64,000 nt of DNA from Silene conica (lineage: Eukaryota; Streptophyta; Magnoliopsida; Caryophyllales; Caryophyllaceae): NCBI GenBank assembly GCA_029255685.2, contig CM055319.2:22600247-22664246 (forward strand), in the 5' to 3' direction. The notes beneath the pieces are model-generated. The model had not been told where the DNA came from. It saw nothing but the letters and a program-made list of their open reading frames with translations, and searched no databases. Each line of letters opens with the position of its first letter. Positions within the stretch are counted from its first letter, which is position 1. Below are positions 1 through 10,230 of the stretch, piece after piece. Position numbers and translations under genes: made by a program.

Positions 1-382
1 AAGGCTTGCACCGATAGCTTTTCTTGTCGGAACGCCATGAATTCCTTCATCCTTTGTTGTTTCAACTCATTAGGGTAGAACCTAATCTCTATCATATCCT
101 TGAAACGATTCCATTCAAAAGTCGGGTCGAGGGTCACTGTCGGGCATGTCGTTGCCCACCACTTATCGGCCTCACGGACTAAGAAATGAGAGGCAAGCTT
201 GACTTTCTCATTGTCCGGCACATCATACATCGAGAAACCTTTTTCCATCTCACGAAACCACTCGGTAAGAGCCACGGGGTCGACTTCTCCACCATAAGCT
301 TTGGTGTTGTTCCTTGATAGTTGGCTTACAACCCAAGCAAAGCCACCTAGACGATTAGCATCCTTCCTCGGATTAGGTTGTT
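1..382 (-). pseudogene. gypsy-2 gag, downstream part (retrotransposon gag domain)
   Basis: On the minus strand this stretch is open throughout and encodes a Ty3/gypsy capsid-type gag (Retrotrans_gag family). The protein would package element RNA in cytoplasmic particles. Readable family hallmarks are WFREMEKGF, the KLASHFL...ADKWW block and RFYPNELKQQRMKEF. The reading begins abruptly at 382, where the gypsy-1 LTR starts, and runs off the window at base 1. Its N-terminal part is at 36323-36406. If one copy of the 5-bp duplication is discounted, the two parts are in the same frame. The gene is therefore split by a 36-kb insertion and cannot be translated as one protein. The family call is firm. 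The lineage within gypsy (probably Tekay/chromovirus-like or a related clade) is not resolvable here. Confidence 0.85.
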
Positions 383-1032
383 TGTGACACCCCATGATAT
401 TACATAAAAGTAAACAGTAAGCTTGCAACGAAAAAACGATATTTTAAAAACTTTCGACATATATAATAAAAACTTAAATCGCAGAATATCAAAACATTAT
501 GCGGAAGTCTAAAATTGAAGAGAAAGTAATACTTATACGAGTTAGATTAAATAAACAAGGGATAAGGTATCCCTTGATAACAATACAATTTAAAACTAAT
601 CTAATCATAAATGGGTAATTATCGAATAATCAACAATGCCCGCTAGCCACACGTCTTCACCAAACAGCACCAACCTACATACATGAAACATGTATGCCAC
701 AGTCACTAGGGAGTAACTCGTGGTTCTCCCAGCCACTTTTTGTCAGAAAACACGTAAACGGTAAAACAACACAACATATACATATGAACATGCATATACG
801 ATGATAAGAAATCAAATATGACATACATGATATATTCCAATATGACAAGCATGATCCAAGCCTGAATAATAAGCCAAATATGTGAAACGGCATGAATCAT
901 CATGTGAACATCATTAAAGCCAAAAGATGAACTAATATCGAAACAGACAATCAACCAACTGAATGACTCAGCGGCCAACACTTGATGGCATGGCCAATCA
1001 CAGAAAACACACAAGAATAGAATGAACGCCGT

Positions 1033-1500
1033 CAGGGAACATAACCGTTACCACTGACCGCTAGGTCGCATAACCACGACGCTAGCTATAGGGACGCACA
1101 ACCACGACACCGACTCGATGTATAGCGCATAACCGACAACTATATGCCTAAGACCTGGCCAGACCTCTCGGTTTAATAACCTACACCGAACGACAAACGG
1201 GGAACGGGCCGCATAACCACGGACACCGACCAATCCCGAACATAGATAAAACCCATAACCGGTGTGGCATTAGTTCATTACAATGATACACAAATCGTAC
1301 CACCGCTATCCATTCACAAACAAGGTGACGTAACCGTCACGCACATAATTAGGATGACATAACCGTCATCCAAGCACAAGCAAGGTAACATAACCGTAAC
1401 CGACTCAACTTAAGATAACATAACCGCTATCAAAATACGAGTAAGACAACATAACCGTTATCATTACCGTTCAAGCTAACATAACCGTTAACTAACTCGT
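1033..1500. repeat. array of short hairpins with constant ATAACC loop (gypsy-1 3' LTR)
   Basis: About ten units share the core ATAACC flanked by arms that are reverse complements of each other but differ from unit to unit. The clearest are GGATGAC-ATAACC-GTCATCC at 1352-1371 and GTGAC-GTAACC-GTCAC at 1325-1340. Further units begin at about 1036 (GGGAAC/GTTACC), 1064, 1091, 1122, 1207, 1383, 1413, 1445 and 1474. Several are imperfect. The other LTR has the same array, where some arms that are damaged here are perfect. Confidence 0.8.
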
Positions 1501-2186
1501 CTAATACATATGAGTCTCAAATCAACCAAAACAACACTTAAGCTAGTTTATAGAAGTTAACTTGAAGCGGGAGCCGGTTGCCCGGCCGGGGGGTCTTCCT
1601 CCTCAACTTAGCTACTAAAACGGCTTAAGCATTCAACCATACAACCATTTAGTCACAACCAAACAAGGATTCACATAAATACCACTAACAAAGAATTTAA
1701 TACCGAGTCAAGGTTCGCAACATGTGATTCAACAAGAGGAAAGCTCATGAATAAGAAACATTTACCGTATTAGGATGCACAAGCTTATATATCACATGAA
1801 GGTAAAGTGAGTGACAAATAAGATACCAAGTCTTACATGAAAATCTCCCGATTCAATTGCGAAGAAAGGAGTCACAAGGTGCATTAATTTTGTGCTCGAT
1901 AAGTTTACAACTCGCGTGCGTTTAATTAAGTGACAACACGATGAAAACTCTTTATCACCAAGCATGCGATGAATTAATCATAACATTAAGGGAAGTTTAA
2001 ATGTCGTAAACAAGTGAACTAAACATGAAAGTTGAACGTAATTCGACTCGTCAATCATATATGATAAATATATACTTTCTAAGACAAGTTTTATAGTGAT
2101 TTAACATGCTCAAACAACGTCCGAACAACCGTCCAAACAATAGCTAAAAGAGCACCCCAAAACAGCCTAGGAATCACGCCCAAAGG

Positions 2187-2227
2187 CAGCCCCAGCCGCA
2201 GCCTGCGTGGGCTGCCGCAGCCTGCGG
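2187..2227. repeat. GC-rich CCGCAGCCTGCG repeat in gypsy-1 LTR
   Basis: Two overlapping copies of a GC-rich motif sit in otherwise AT-rich LTR sequence. The partner LTR (about 35130-35215) has about twice as many copies, and the gypsy-2 LTR has a related but eroded stretch at 38920-38970. The change in copy number between sister LTRs indicates slippage or unequal exchange after insertion. Confidence 0.6.
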
Positions 2228-2985
2228 TTTACACGGGCTGTTGCCCAGCCCTTTCTCGGCCAGCTTGTTTTGCTCCTTACTTCCTTACGCGACAATGCAA
2301 TACGGTAATATGCGACGTATACAGCACGTAATGCCAACCATTCACACATATACGTTGGCATATAAACTTGAACAAACGATAACAGCCAACAATTGTCAAC
2401 TCAAACATGAATTAAAGTCAATCGAAAATCATAATATTGGTAAAACGAACTAAGCATGTGAGAGATACTAACTTTCCCATTAACTATAACCAACATCTAT
2501 CATTCATTACTGCCAAATCAATCATGAATTTCATTTCAATTGATTAAATGATAAACTAAACAACTCAAAACACCATAATTTCAGAAATTAAACAACAACA
2601 ACCATACACAATCGATTTTTGACTTAAAGTCGAGTAACCTCTCAAAGTTACCTTTAAAGCTCTTCAATTCTTCAAAGAAACTCGTCAATGAAGTCCAAGC
2701 ATACATTCTCGCTCAAGAACAACAAGAAAAATGAATCAAAAACGTAACCCTAGAAAGACGGGTTTTTAGAAAACTCAACAAGGCAAGGAATTGATTATGT
2801 CAAAATATGGAGGAGAAGGAGAGGAGAACTTACATGTAAAGAACTCGGAATTTGAGCAAGAAACGGAGGAGCTATGGTCGGTTTTGTGCTCATGGAGAAA
2901 CACCAACAATGGTGAAGGGGTTTTTCTGATTTTTGAGGAGGATGAAGAAATGAATAGGTTGTGTGAAATAAAACACAACATAGGG

Positions 2986-2997
2986 TTATATAAGGGG
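2986..2997 (-). promoter_or_regulatory. TATA box of gypsy-1 3' LTR
   Basis: On the minus strand the sequence reads CCTTATATAACCC, a good plant TATA element, followed by the presumed transcription start. The equivalent site in the 5' LTR (about 35970-35977) has lost bases and reads CCTTATAACC, a weaker match. Confidence 0.55.
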
Positions 2998-3341
2998 TTT
3001 TGAGTCGGAAATGACTCAGGGTTCATTTAATGAGTCGGGATGACTCAGAATTCATTAACTAAGAAGGAAATAACATCTTAAGACCAAAATTACTCAAGAT
3101 AGAACCAATTATGCAAATAACCCACAACTCCTGAAATTATCCTTCATACTTGTCATTTTCGAAAACTGAAACCGAAACCTAAATTTATAAAACTCGAAAT
3201 ATAGATCGAAACTAAAATGCTATAACATAAAATATTTATATTATAAAAATATATATATATGAAATTTCATGAAATGTAAATTAATCTCGGAATTAAATTA
3301 AATCTTTAAATTTATAATTTGGAAAATATCGGGGTGTTACA

Positions 3342-3376
3342 ATCACCCCACCTTTTAAAAAGTTTCGTCCTCGAAA
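3342..3376 (-). other. gypsy-1 polypurine tract and terminal pol-like motif
   Basis: Immediately before the 3' LTR on the minus strand is AAAAGGTGGGGTGAT, the plus-strand primer tract. It is preceded by TTTCGAGGACGAAAC, which commonly ends the last coding segment of plant gypsy elements. This fixes the element's orientation and shows it derives from a coding gypsy ancestor. Confidence 0.8.
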
Positions 3377-4692
3377 CTTGAAAGTAGAAAAGGTGTTTGT
3401 CCAAAGTTGACATTCTATAACATAGCTTTCTTTCAAACATTTCAGATGGAAAATTACAAGGGCACAAGTCCTCAGCAACGGAGCGTTAGGATTCTCGTTA
3501 CGTACTCAAGAGCCCGACATCCCGAAACAAGGACAAGTTCAAAAGTTGCAATTAAATCATGCGTCGACAAGCGTAATTCAAGTCATTAGATGTCTCCAAT
3601 AACAAGTTTTACATCAAATCAAACGCCAATATCAATCCAAAATTTGTAAGTCGGTTTAAAGTTTTCGAAACATGTCATTTCGAAAAAAACTTTTCATTTT
3701 GAAATCTAAAATTACAATAAGATTGTAACCGAAATGAAAAATTCCAACAACAGAAGTACGGTGACTCAAATCGATTATAAGGTACATAAATGGAAAACAA
3801 TTTGAACACTGTTCAAACAACACACAAGCATGAAAGCCACACCTAAACAACCAAAGAGAGTCAGATCGGACCCTCAACGAACTCGAAACACAACAAGGTC
3901 AACAAGGAAACTAACTAAGACAAGGCATCAAAACCATCATTTTCAAAGTAAAAGACGGTACTCAACAAGAGAGGAACGAAGGGAAAAAAGAGATCAAGGT
4001 TAAGGGAGGAGGGATAACTCTCCCAGGATACGGAGGCACTAACCACTCGATCCACAAAAGAAACATCGTCATCACAATTCCTTACACATCTCGGAAGACA
4101 GCTCTTTTAAATCCACAAAACTCTCAAGGTTAACTCAACTCACTTGGGTCACTCACTTCTAGGTTAGCCACGGTATAAGGTACCTCATTACCAAAGGGTT
4201 TCACCACTCGCGATCATTACCCTACATTCAACAACCTCCATAAGACTAAACCCAAAACCTACTGATAAGGTCAAACTCAAATCCAACCGACGAAAGCTAA
4301 GGTTCTCACCAAGGTAAAGCATCAAACAAGGGCCTCAGTCTAGGACCAATCACATCTCAGGACAACCAACCAACCCAAACAAAATCCAATATACCCATAC
4401 TGACAATCAAAAGGTGAACACGGCATTCTCTAAATCTTAAACATTCCCACATAAAGGGCTATGAGATACTCATCCACAACCTCAAATTCCAAAAGTACAA
4501 CACGATATTCCTCAATTCGAATACACCCAAATATAGGACTGCGGTCAACACCCAAGGCACCAAGTTTCATCTACTCAAAATTTCTCAACCCAAACCACAA
4601 ATTACATCTTATAACATTGATTACCAAGTTCTATCACCATAAAGAGGACATTCAGTCCAAAAAGGCAACAACTCCCATCCAACGATTTCTAC
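3377..4692 (-). other. gypsy-1 interior, 3' portion, non-coding
   Basis: About 1.3 kb between the polypurine tract and the Athila-like insertion. It has only short open frames on both strands, none with recognisable gag or pol motifs. The composition is A/C-rich on plus with many short degenerate repeats of the 'cattctc/aggttaac' type. I see no gene here. Confidence 0.6.
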
Positions 4693-5149
4693 TTAGCTGA
4701 TGTGTGCATTTTATACAGACCTTTTAGGCCGTATTAGCACACATTTCTATGCTTATTCCGTAGTATTTTGCTACAAATATCCCCCGAATAGTCTACTTTG
4801 GTTTGTTTTGCTATTTTGCAGATATGAGCCGGAGAAGATCATAATCACGCCTAAAACATGTCCTTGTGCATGCATTTAGGAGAAGAGTTGAGTAGGAGCT
4901 TGTTACTACCGTTTGAGGTGCACATAGGAGCAATAAAGTCTATCAAGCAAAGGAAGAACTTCAATTTGCTAGTGCCTACTTTGAAGAGCCATATCTCGAG
5001 TTCTACAACAGCTAATCAGGTGATTCAAATTGGAGATGAAAGCTTGTCCTCTTAGATTTCCAACGCCACCCTGAACGCATGATTTGAGCAAGTAACGAAG
5101 AAATGGCGGCCTTTTGAAATTCAGTGCGCAGTGCAGGAAATACACGCTG

Positions 5150-5320
5150 CTCGATCGAGAGCTTTATTTGGTCGATCGAGAGGTTTTGCTTCTTAAAGTC
5201 CTCGATCGAGAGGTTTTGGTTCCTAATCTCCTCGATCGAGAGCTTTTCTTACCCATTGTTCTCGATCGAGAGCTTTTCATAGCTATTCTTCTCGATCGAG
5301 AGGTTTTCCTCTCGATCGAG
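5150..5320. repeat. palindrome array CTCGATCGAG x7 (5' LTR)
   Basis: Seven copies, one with G at the first position, are spaced about 17-30 bp apart. They are separated by unrelated T-rich spacers and lie just upstream of the TATA box at 5383. The 3' LTR also carries seven, but not the same seven: one unit present here (5311) is absent there and one there (about 10730) is absent here. Confidence 0.9.
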
Positions 5321-5382
5321 AGCCTTGACGGGTGACGGATCATTTTCCCGAGAGTGTTATTTCAGCTTTCTTTTGTGTCTAC

Positions 5383-5390
5383 TATAAAAA
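5383..5390 (+). promoter_or_regulatory. TATA box of Athila-like 5' LTR
   Basis: TATAAAAA follows the palindrome array by about 60 bp and precedes the T/C-rich leader. Its position is right for the promoter that drives the genomic RNA. Confidence 0.6.
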
Positions 5391-6576
5391 CACATGAGAG
5401 TTCATTTTAGGTTTCTTTATCATTTTTTAGAAAGTTTCTCTTGCAGTCACTTTTCCATAAAAATATCAGATACTTTTCCCTTTGTACTTTTTTTTCTCTT
5501 ACTTTGCTCTTTAAGGATTTTAATCGCGTTTTGCTACCGTTCTTCATACCGGAATTTGTTTGTTTGTAATCTCTTTTCTCTCTTAATCTCTCTTTCTGCT
5601 CTTGTTTATTTTATGTTTATTCACAATTCCGTTCTGTTTCTTTTCTCGTCTCGGTTTCCGAACTCGTTCTTGCACCCTCTATTTCGTTCTCTGTCTCGTT
5701 TTTTTGGTCCTCTATGCTTCGTTATTTTTGGTTCCGGTACTCCTCCTCACTCTGTTTCTTTTGCTTATTTATATAATTATCTCTGCTTCGTACTCGTTCC
5801 CTTTTTCTGCCTTCGAAAACTGTGCCCAATTCTCGCGTGTTATCTCAGTAATCGTGCTTTGTGCTTCATTCGTTTGTCTCGGTCTTATATCTTTGTTTTT
5901 ATCACTGATTTTATATTCTTTTACCATGTCAATTGTTAGAATAATTATCGTAGTCGTATTCGTTTATTATTACGTTATGAGTAGCTAATTAATTTATATG
6001 CCGGGATGAGGGAAACTATGTCATTTGCATGATAGGTTGTAACCGGGTTGGGTAGTTTTGCGGTAGGAATTGTTGTTAAGCAATTTATATGATGTTTGGT
6101 TGAATGAGTATACGCAGGAGACCATTCGTTTAGTTAAACCCCGACCTAGATCGGCATATTGGAAGGGTACGGCTTGCTTAGCAATAATAATTAGTTTCTG
6201 TGAGGGCGGAAGTCAAGCAGAAATGACCTTAGGGCGACTTAAGACCGGAAGGTATAGTCGGGTTAGAGACGTGACTGTAGTAACCTAGCCCTTCCTACCA
6301 ATAATATGACCAACCTAGTTTATACCGATAGTGCTGACGACACAGTAACTCGAAATCCTAGCATATTCCTCTTTTCTGAATTTATTTTATATCTTTCTCG
6401 TTCCTTTCCGTAGTTTAGATAAAACAATTTCAAACCCCAAAATTTGTGACATTCCGACAGACCAATTTGAACAGGTAATTAGCAACTTTGCCTCCCTATG
6501 GAGATGGACCCTACTTGCCGCTGACTTCTGTTAGTAGTTATTAGATTTTATTTTTGGTACTGACACGACGGTATCA

Positions 6577-6600
6577 AATTTTGGCATCGTTGCCGGGGAG
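6577..6600 (+). other. primer-binding site, tRNA-Asp type
   Basis: Directly after the 5' LTR the sequence reads TTTTGGCATCGTTGCCGGGG. This matches the Athila/Tat PBS except for one or two bases (GGCATC where GGCGCC is usual). Confidence 0.75.
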
Positions 6601-6721
6601 GCGACACTTTTTATCTATTTAACTTTGTTTGTCTTTCACCTCAAGGGAAGGCTAAGTACCTTGAGGCCGTTCTTATCTTCCCCCCTAGTGCTGTTTTGAT
6701 AGGCCCTACAGGTTTTATTAA

Positions 6722-6898
6722 CAATGCTTCGGGAGGGTCCAACAAGAGGCATTTTGCGAAAGGTGTGGTGAAGCAGGTCATATACCTGTTTATTGTTTGG
6801 CTGTAAACGAGAGAGTTCTTGCTTATAAGAAGTATAAGCAACGAGCCTCATTTGACCAGCTTTACCCGCTGATGCAAGCCGCGAAACGGAAGGAATGA
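6722..6898 (+). pseudogene. gag zinc-knuckle remnant (Athila-like element)
   Basis: A short frame contains a complete CCHC knuckle at 6755-6796 (CERCGEAGHIPVYC, spacing C-x2-C-x4-H-x4-C), the nucleic-acid-binding motif of retroelement nucleocapsid. About 30 residues follow before a stop at 6896-6898. There is no start codon and the frame is closed by a stop at 6719. The adjacent upstream frame looks like the lost continuation, so a frameshift lies near 6740-6752. This is the best evidence that the interior descends from a gag gene. Confidence 0.65.
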
Positions 6899-6958
6899 TT
6901 ACTGTTTCAGACTGAAAACACTAATCCCAATGTTCATGTTGTTGTACGAGAGGAAATA

Positions 6959-7203
6959 CTCGATCGAGTGAATCATTCAACTCGATCGAGGGAAAATGGT
7001 GGACGATCACTCGATTGAGGTACTTCAAATTCTCGATCGAGTGATATTGCTGAGGAGGACCTCGATCGAGTTGCACCAATTACTCGATCGAGGGAAGTTG
7101 ACAGAAATGCTCTCGATCGAGCAGTACAACTTACTCGATCGATTAATGAAGAGAACATGATCACTCGATCGAGTGATATTATGGCTGGAAGTGCTCGATC
7201 GTG
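6959..7203. repeat. palindrome array CTCGATCGAG x10 (interior, 5' block)
   Basis: Ten copies or near copies lie in about 245 bp, with spacers of about 10-25 bp. Decayed variants such as CTCGATTGAG and CTCGATCGTG are typically C-to-T or G-to-A changes at CpG, as expected for methylated DNA. Confidence 0.9.
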
Positions 7204-7261
7204 TACATCATCTAAGGAAAAAGATTTTCTGCAGGAAGGAAACCCGGACATTAGTGAGCTG

Positions 7262-7868
7262 AAGTCTTTGATCGAAACCTTGGCAACTCAGATTTGGGAA
7301 AAGGAAGCTACAATTAAGCGGCTTGCGTGAAGTCTCTCAATTAGATTCGGATTGTTCCACGAATAATTTGGTAGATCAAGCCGCACCTATTGCTCCATTG
7401 CTGAGTACTGTTGAGGAAGATGAGGACTTCCTCTATAATGCCCTACCTCACTATGTTAATATTGAAAATGAAGAACAGGATTTCTCGTGGGATTCTTGCT
7501 TTGAGAATCCCATGTTTGAGGGCATAATCGACATCGAGATGATGCCAAATCCCCTCTTTGATTTCATGGAAGTAAATGAGAGCATAGAAGATGGAGGCAT
7601 TAGCACTTTTCAATCGAACATGCTAGGTGCAGGTGAATCTGCTCGATCGAGTGGTTTGGGCGAGGAAAATAGTCGATTGAATGAGGTTATTGTTCGATCA
7701 AGTGATGCTGATAAGGAAAGTGCTCGATCGACTGCTGCTGACCAGGAAGTTATTCGATCGAGTGATATCCAGGCTCGATCGAGTACAGTGATTGCCGTGA
7801 TCAATGACTCATCACCCAAAACTGTTTTGGATGATAATAAGAAGGTAAATGCAGATCGCTGTTATTAG
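7262..7868 (+). pseudogene. degraded gag-like ORF of Athila-like element
   Basis: A coiled-coil-like segment (SLIETLATQIWEKEA, about 7268-7312) ends at a TGA at 7328-7330. The next frame continues it from 7323 to 7868 with an acidic stretch (VEEDEDFLYN, IENEEQDFSWD). It has no ATG start; the open frame begins at TTG. Six CTCGATCGAG-like sites fall inside it (7642-7783) and are read as ARSSG, VRSSD, ARSTA and similar. I do not recognise a catalytic domain. It probably derives from the region downstream of gag and is not functional. Confidence 0.45.
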
Positions 7869-7949
7869 ATAGACAGTAATGCTATTCCTCTTGTTGTTGT
7901 TGATAGAATTTCCTTTACCCCTTCCGTCAAATCATTTTCTGTTGTTGTT

Positions 7950-8237
7950 TTGACACCTCCGCCCCATTCTGGGAGCAAATTGGAGGAACAACGCTTTGTT
8001 TCCTCCTATACAGGTCTGGACAGATTAGACGACCCAAGAGGAGGCGTTGATAATGTTATGCCATCAAGGAAGAGGATGCGTGCTGAGGTGAAAGTTTGGA
8101 AGCCAGGTGCTGTGAGGAGCTCTCATTTTTCAGTTGACAAGCTGTGGAGGCGGGTTGTTGACTTGACAATGGCTGAAGTTACCGCATTCAGTCAGAAGCC
8201 TAGCAAAGGGCCGTTAATTTGTGGTGTTGGTTCATAA
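7950..8237 (+). pseudogene. second degraded ORF of Athila-like element
   Basis: A 95-residue frame starting at TTG, basic and low-complexity (SRKRMRAEVKVWKPG). After its stop, another frame near 8240-8300 reads like the LALPGGNPEF motif seen at the end of Athila-type coding regions, so a frameshift probably separates them. No enzymatic motif is visible. Confidence 0.4.
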
Positions 8238-8446
8238 AGAAGAGGGTCGAGCTGGGACCGTTTAATCTAGCGCTACCGGGAGGCAACCCGGAGTTTGAAG
8301 CTTTTTAATTTATTTCTGTTTTAGAACAATTAGTTTTTTCCTATTTTTGTGTGTTGTAATAATCGTACTCGGTTATAGACTTTGAACTCGTCCTCGCGTT
8401 TTGGGTAGTATTATGTGGCTATTGTTGCGTAATTGCAGGTAATGAT

Positions 8447-8630
8447 CTCGATCGAGTAGCATCACTATTCGATCAAGAATATTTGCGAGCCAGAATGCTC
8501 GATCGAGCAACCCAAGGTTTCGATAGAGAAGATTTGTGGCTCAGGCTCCTCGATCGAGTGATCCCATGATTTGATCGAGAGAAATCGGATGACAAACTAC
8601 TCGATCGAGCACTGTTTTTTCTCGATCTAG
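8447..8630. repeat. palindrome array CTCGATCGAG x8 (interior, 3' block)
   Basis: Eight copies, four perfect and four with one substitution (for example TTCGATCAAG, TTCGATAGAG, CTCGATCTAG), lie in clearly non-coding sequence downstream of the last ORF. The array therefore does not depend on being translated. Confidence 0.85.
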
Positions 8631-8640
8631 AAGCTGCTCT

Positions 8641-10200
8641 TCTACCGACTGTTGTGAGGATTTTCTGCCGACCTTTATGCTTCGATTGCAACCTCCTATT
8701 TCTGGTTCGGTTTGGGGAGGTCCGTGGTGCGTGCACTTTTGTAAGTTCCTAACTCTTCTTCTTTAGTTTGCATTTCTTTTCCTTTACTTTGTACAATGGG
8801 GACATTGTACGATTTGGTTTTGGAAGGTGTTGCATCCATATCTGTGTCTGCATTTTGTTTTACTGCATTTCTGTTTGCACGTTTCAATTTTCGCATGCAT
8901 TGTTGTTTTATTTCCAAAAAAATCATGTTTACTTTTGAATATTAGGTCGAGTCAGATTGGAGTGTTTCATTGCTGAAAATTGTTGTATGCTTAAGCCTTG
9001 CACTGTTTCACGTCTTTTAGCAAATTCCATAGCAATTTCCCGAATTTTATTTCAAAATTTGTTGAACTAGTAGACTTGACTGAAAATTTTGGGAAACTAC
9101 AATATCTTTATGAGGTTTAGAGCTTTAACTGGTGTCATTCATGACCGGTTCATTTAGGATTGTGAGTAGTTACTCTCTGCATGTCGTGTAACATCAAATT
9201 GCACAAGTATGATTTTTAATTGCTTATTGCCTATGCATACATTCGGGTTTGTGGATGGTATCACGTGTTTGGAGAATGCCTGCAAAATCCCTTGTTGTTC
9301 ATTTTACCCATTAACTTCACATTAGCCAAAAATTGCCAGTTGACCCTTTTGCTACAACCCATAAACTAAGCCTACCTTTTGCTAAGCTAGTTTAATTAGT
9401 AGTTCTTGTGGTAATCGGTTCTTTGCATCAATTTTGGCTCGATTCTTATTGTAAGAAGTTGGTAAATGAAGAAGTGGATTGAAGGAATGGAGAAAAAGAA
9501 AATTGCCGAAAGAAAAAAAATTGGAAAAATCGGAACAAAAACAAACAAAAAGAAAAAAAAAAGAAAAAAAAAAAGAAAAAAAAAAGAAAAAAAGAAAACG
9601 GCAAAAGATAAGAAAAGAAAAAACTAGGAATTTTTTTCCTATGTTGCAATTTTGGATTCGTGGGTTGATTGCCAAAATGTTAAGGCATTTGAGCTTAATT
9701 CAGTGAGTTAGAAGTGAATGTTTCATTCGGTTTGATTAGGATGCTAGTTTAGCTACTTTTCCTCTCATTCCCATATTATTTTGCCTCTTCTTACCCATAG
9801 CCTCAATTATCCAAACTTTGCAAGTATTCGGCATGTGATGGACCCTGAATGGTTGGAATGTATGTGCACGGGTGCTAGAATTATTTATCATACTAAATTG
9901 CATGCACGATTATGTTGGTCGAAGTCTAGGTGAGCGACTTTTACCTCTTACTCTCCTACATATTATCTGCTTACCCTTTGCTTTGTTGAGAGAAGAGTGA
10001 CCCGGGAGAGTCCAATTTCGAAAGTCTTGCAACGTCCAAAGTTCAACATTTATTTGAATTAAGCATAAATTCGTTTGCTTAGGATATTGAGTTGTTAGTA
10101 CTGATTCATGTGCATTAAACGGTTTGAGTTAACAGTCTTCAGCTTGTCCATGTTTTACTCTTATCTAGTTAGTCTTAGTTAGTTGCATGAGTTTGCTTGA
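8641..10200 (+). other. Athila-like interior, 3' untranslated region
   Basis: About 1.5 kb with no recognisable coding sequence. It includes a purine run of A and G (about 9479-9625) that creates spurious lysine-rich and phenylalanine-rich frames on the two strands. The rest is T-rich. Confidence 0.6.
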
Positions 10201-10204
10201 GGGC

Positions 10205-10230
10205 AAGCAAAGGTTTGGTTTGGGGAAGTT
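10205..10230 (+). other. polypurine tract of Athila-like element
   Basis: A G/A/T tract, GGTTTGGTTTGGGGAAGTT, ends immediately before the 3' LTR TGATG and is the expected primer for plus-strand synthesis. Confidence 0.65.

Larger units (their letters stand above)
383..3341 (-). repeat. gypsy-1 3' LTR
   Basis: Left-hand (3' on the minus strand) LTR, 2959 bp, bounded by TG...CA and nearly colinear with 33325-36322. The two copies differ by scattered substitutions and small indels, visibly more than the copia LTR pairs nested inside, so this is an older insertion. It contains the hairpin array at 1033-1500, a GC-rich CCGCAGCCTGCG segment near 2187-2227, and a TATA box for minus-strand transcription near 2990. 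Open frames inside it, such as 2791-3003 on plus, recur in the other LTR only because the LTRs are copies. Confidence 0.9.
4698..6576 (+). repeat. Athila-like 5' LTR
   Basis: 1879 bp, TGATGTGTGC...GGTATCA. It contains seven CTCGATCGAG-type palindromes (5150-5320), a TATA box at 5383-5390 and a T/C-rich transcribed part. The open frames at 5394-5988 are translations of this T-rich R/U5 region and occur again in the 3' LTR, so they are not genes. Confidence 0.9.

Noticed and set aside
2791..3003. Conserved 66-70 residue ORF in both gypsy-1 LTRs (also 35776-35976)
   Set aside because: The similarity is explained by LTR duplication; it is antisense to the element and differs at its end between copies.
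5394..5988. Two overlapping plus-strand ORFs of 128-181 residues, hydrophobic
   Set aside because: They translate the T-rich transcribed part of the Athila-like LTR and recur in shortened form in the 3' LTR; no membrane-protein family fits.
5150..8630. CRISPR-like look of regularly spaced CTCGATCGAG repeats
   Set aside because: The repeats are only 10 bp, spacing varies, spacers include coding-like sequence, and the context is a plant LTR element with no cas genes.
9382..9706. Lysine-rich and phenylalanine-rich ORFs on opposite strands
   Set aside because: Both are artefacts of the A/G-rich low-complexity run at about 9479-9625.
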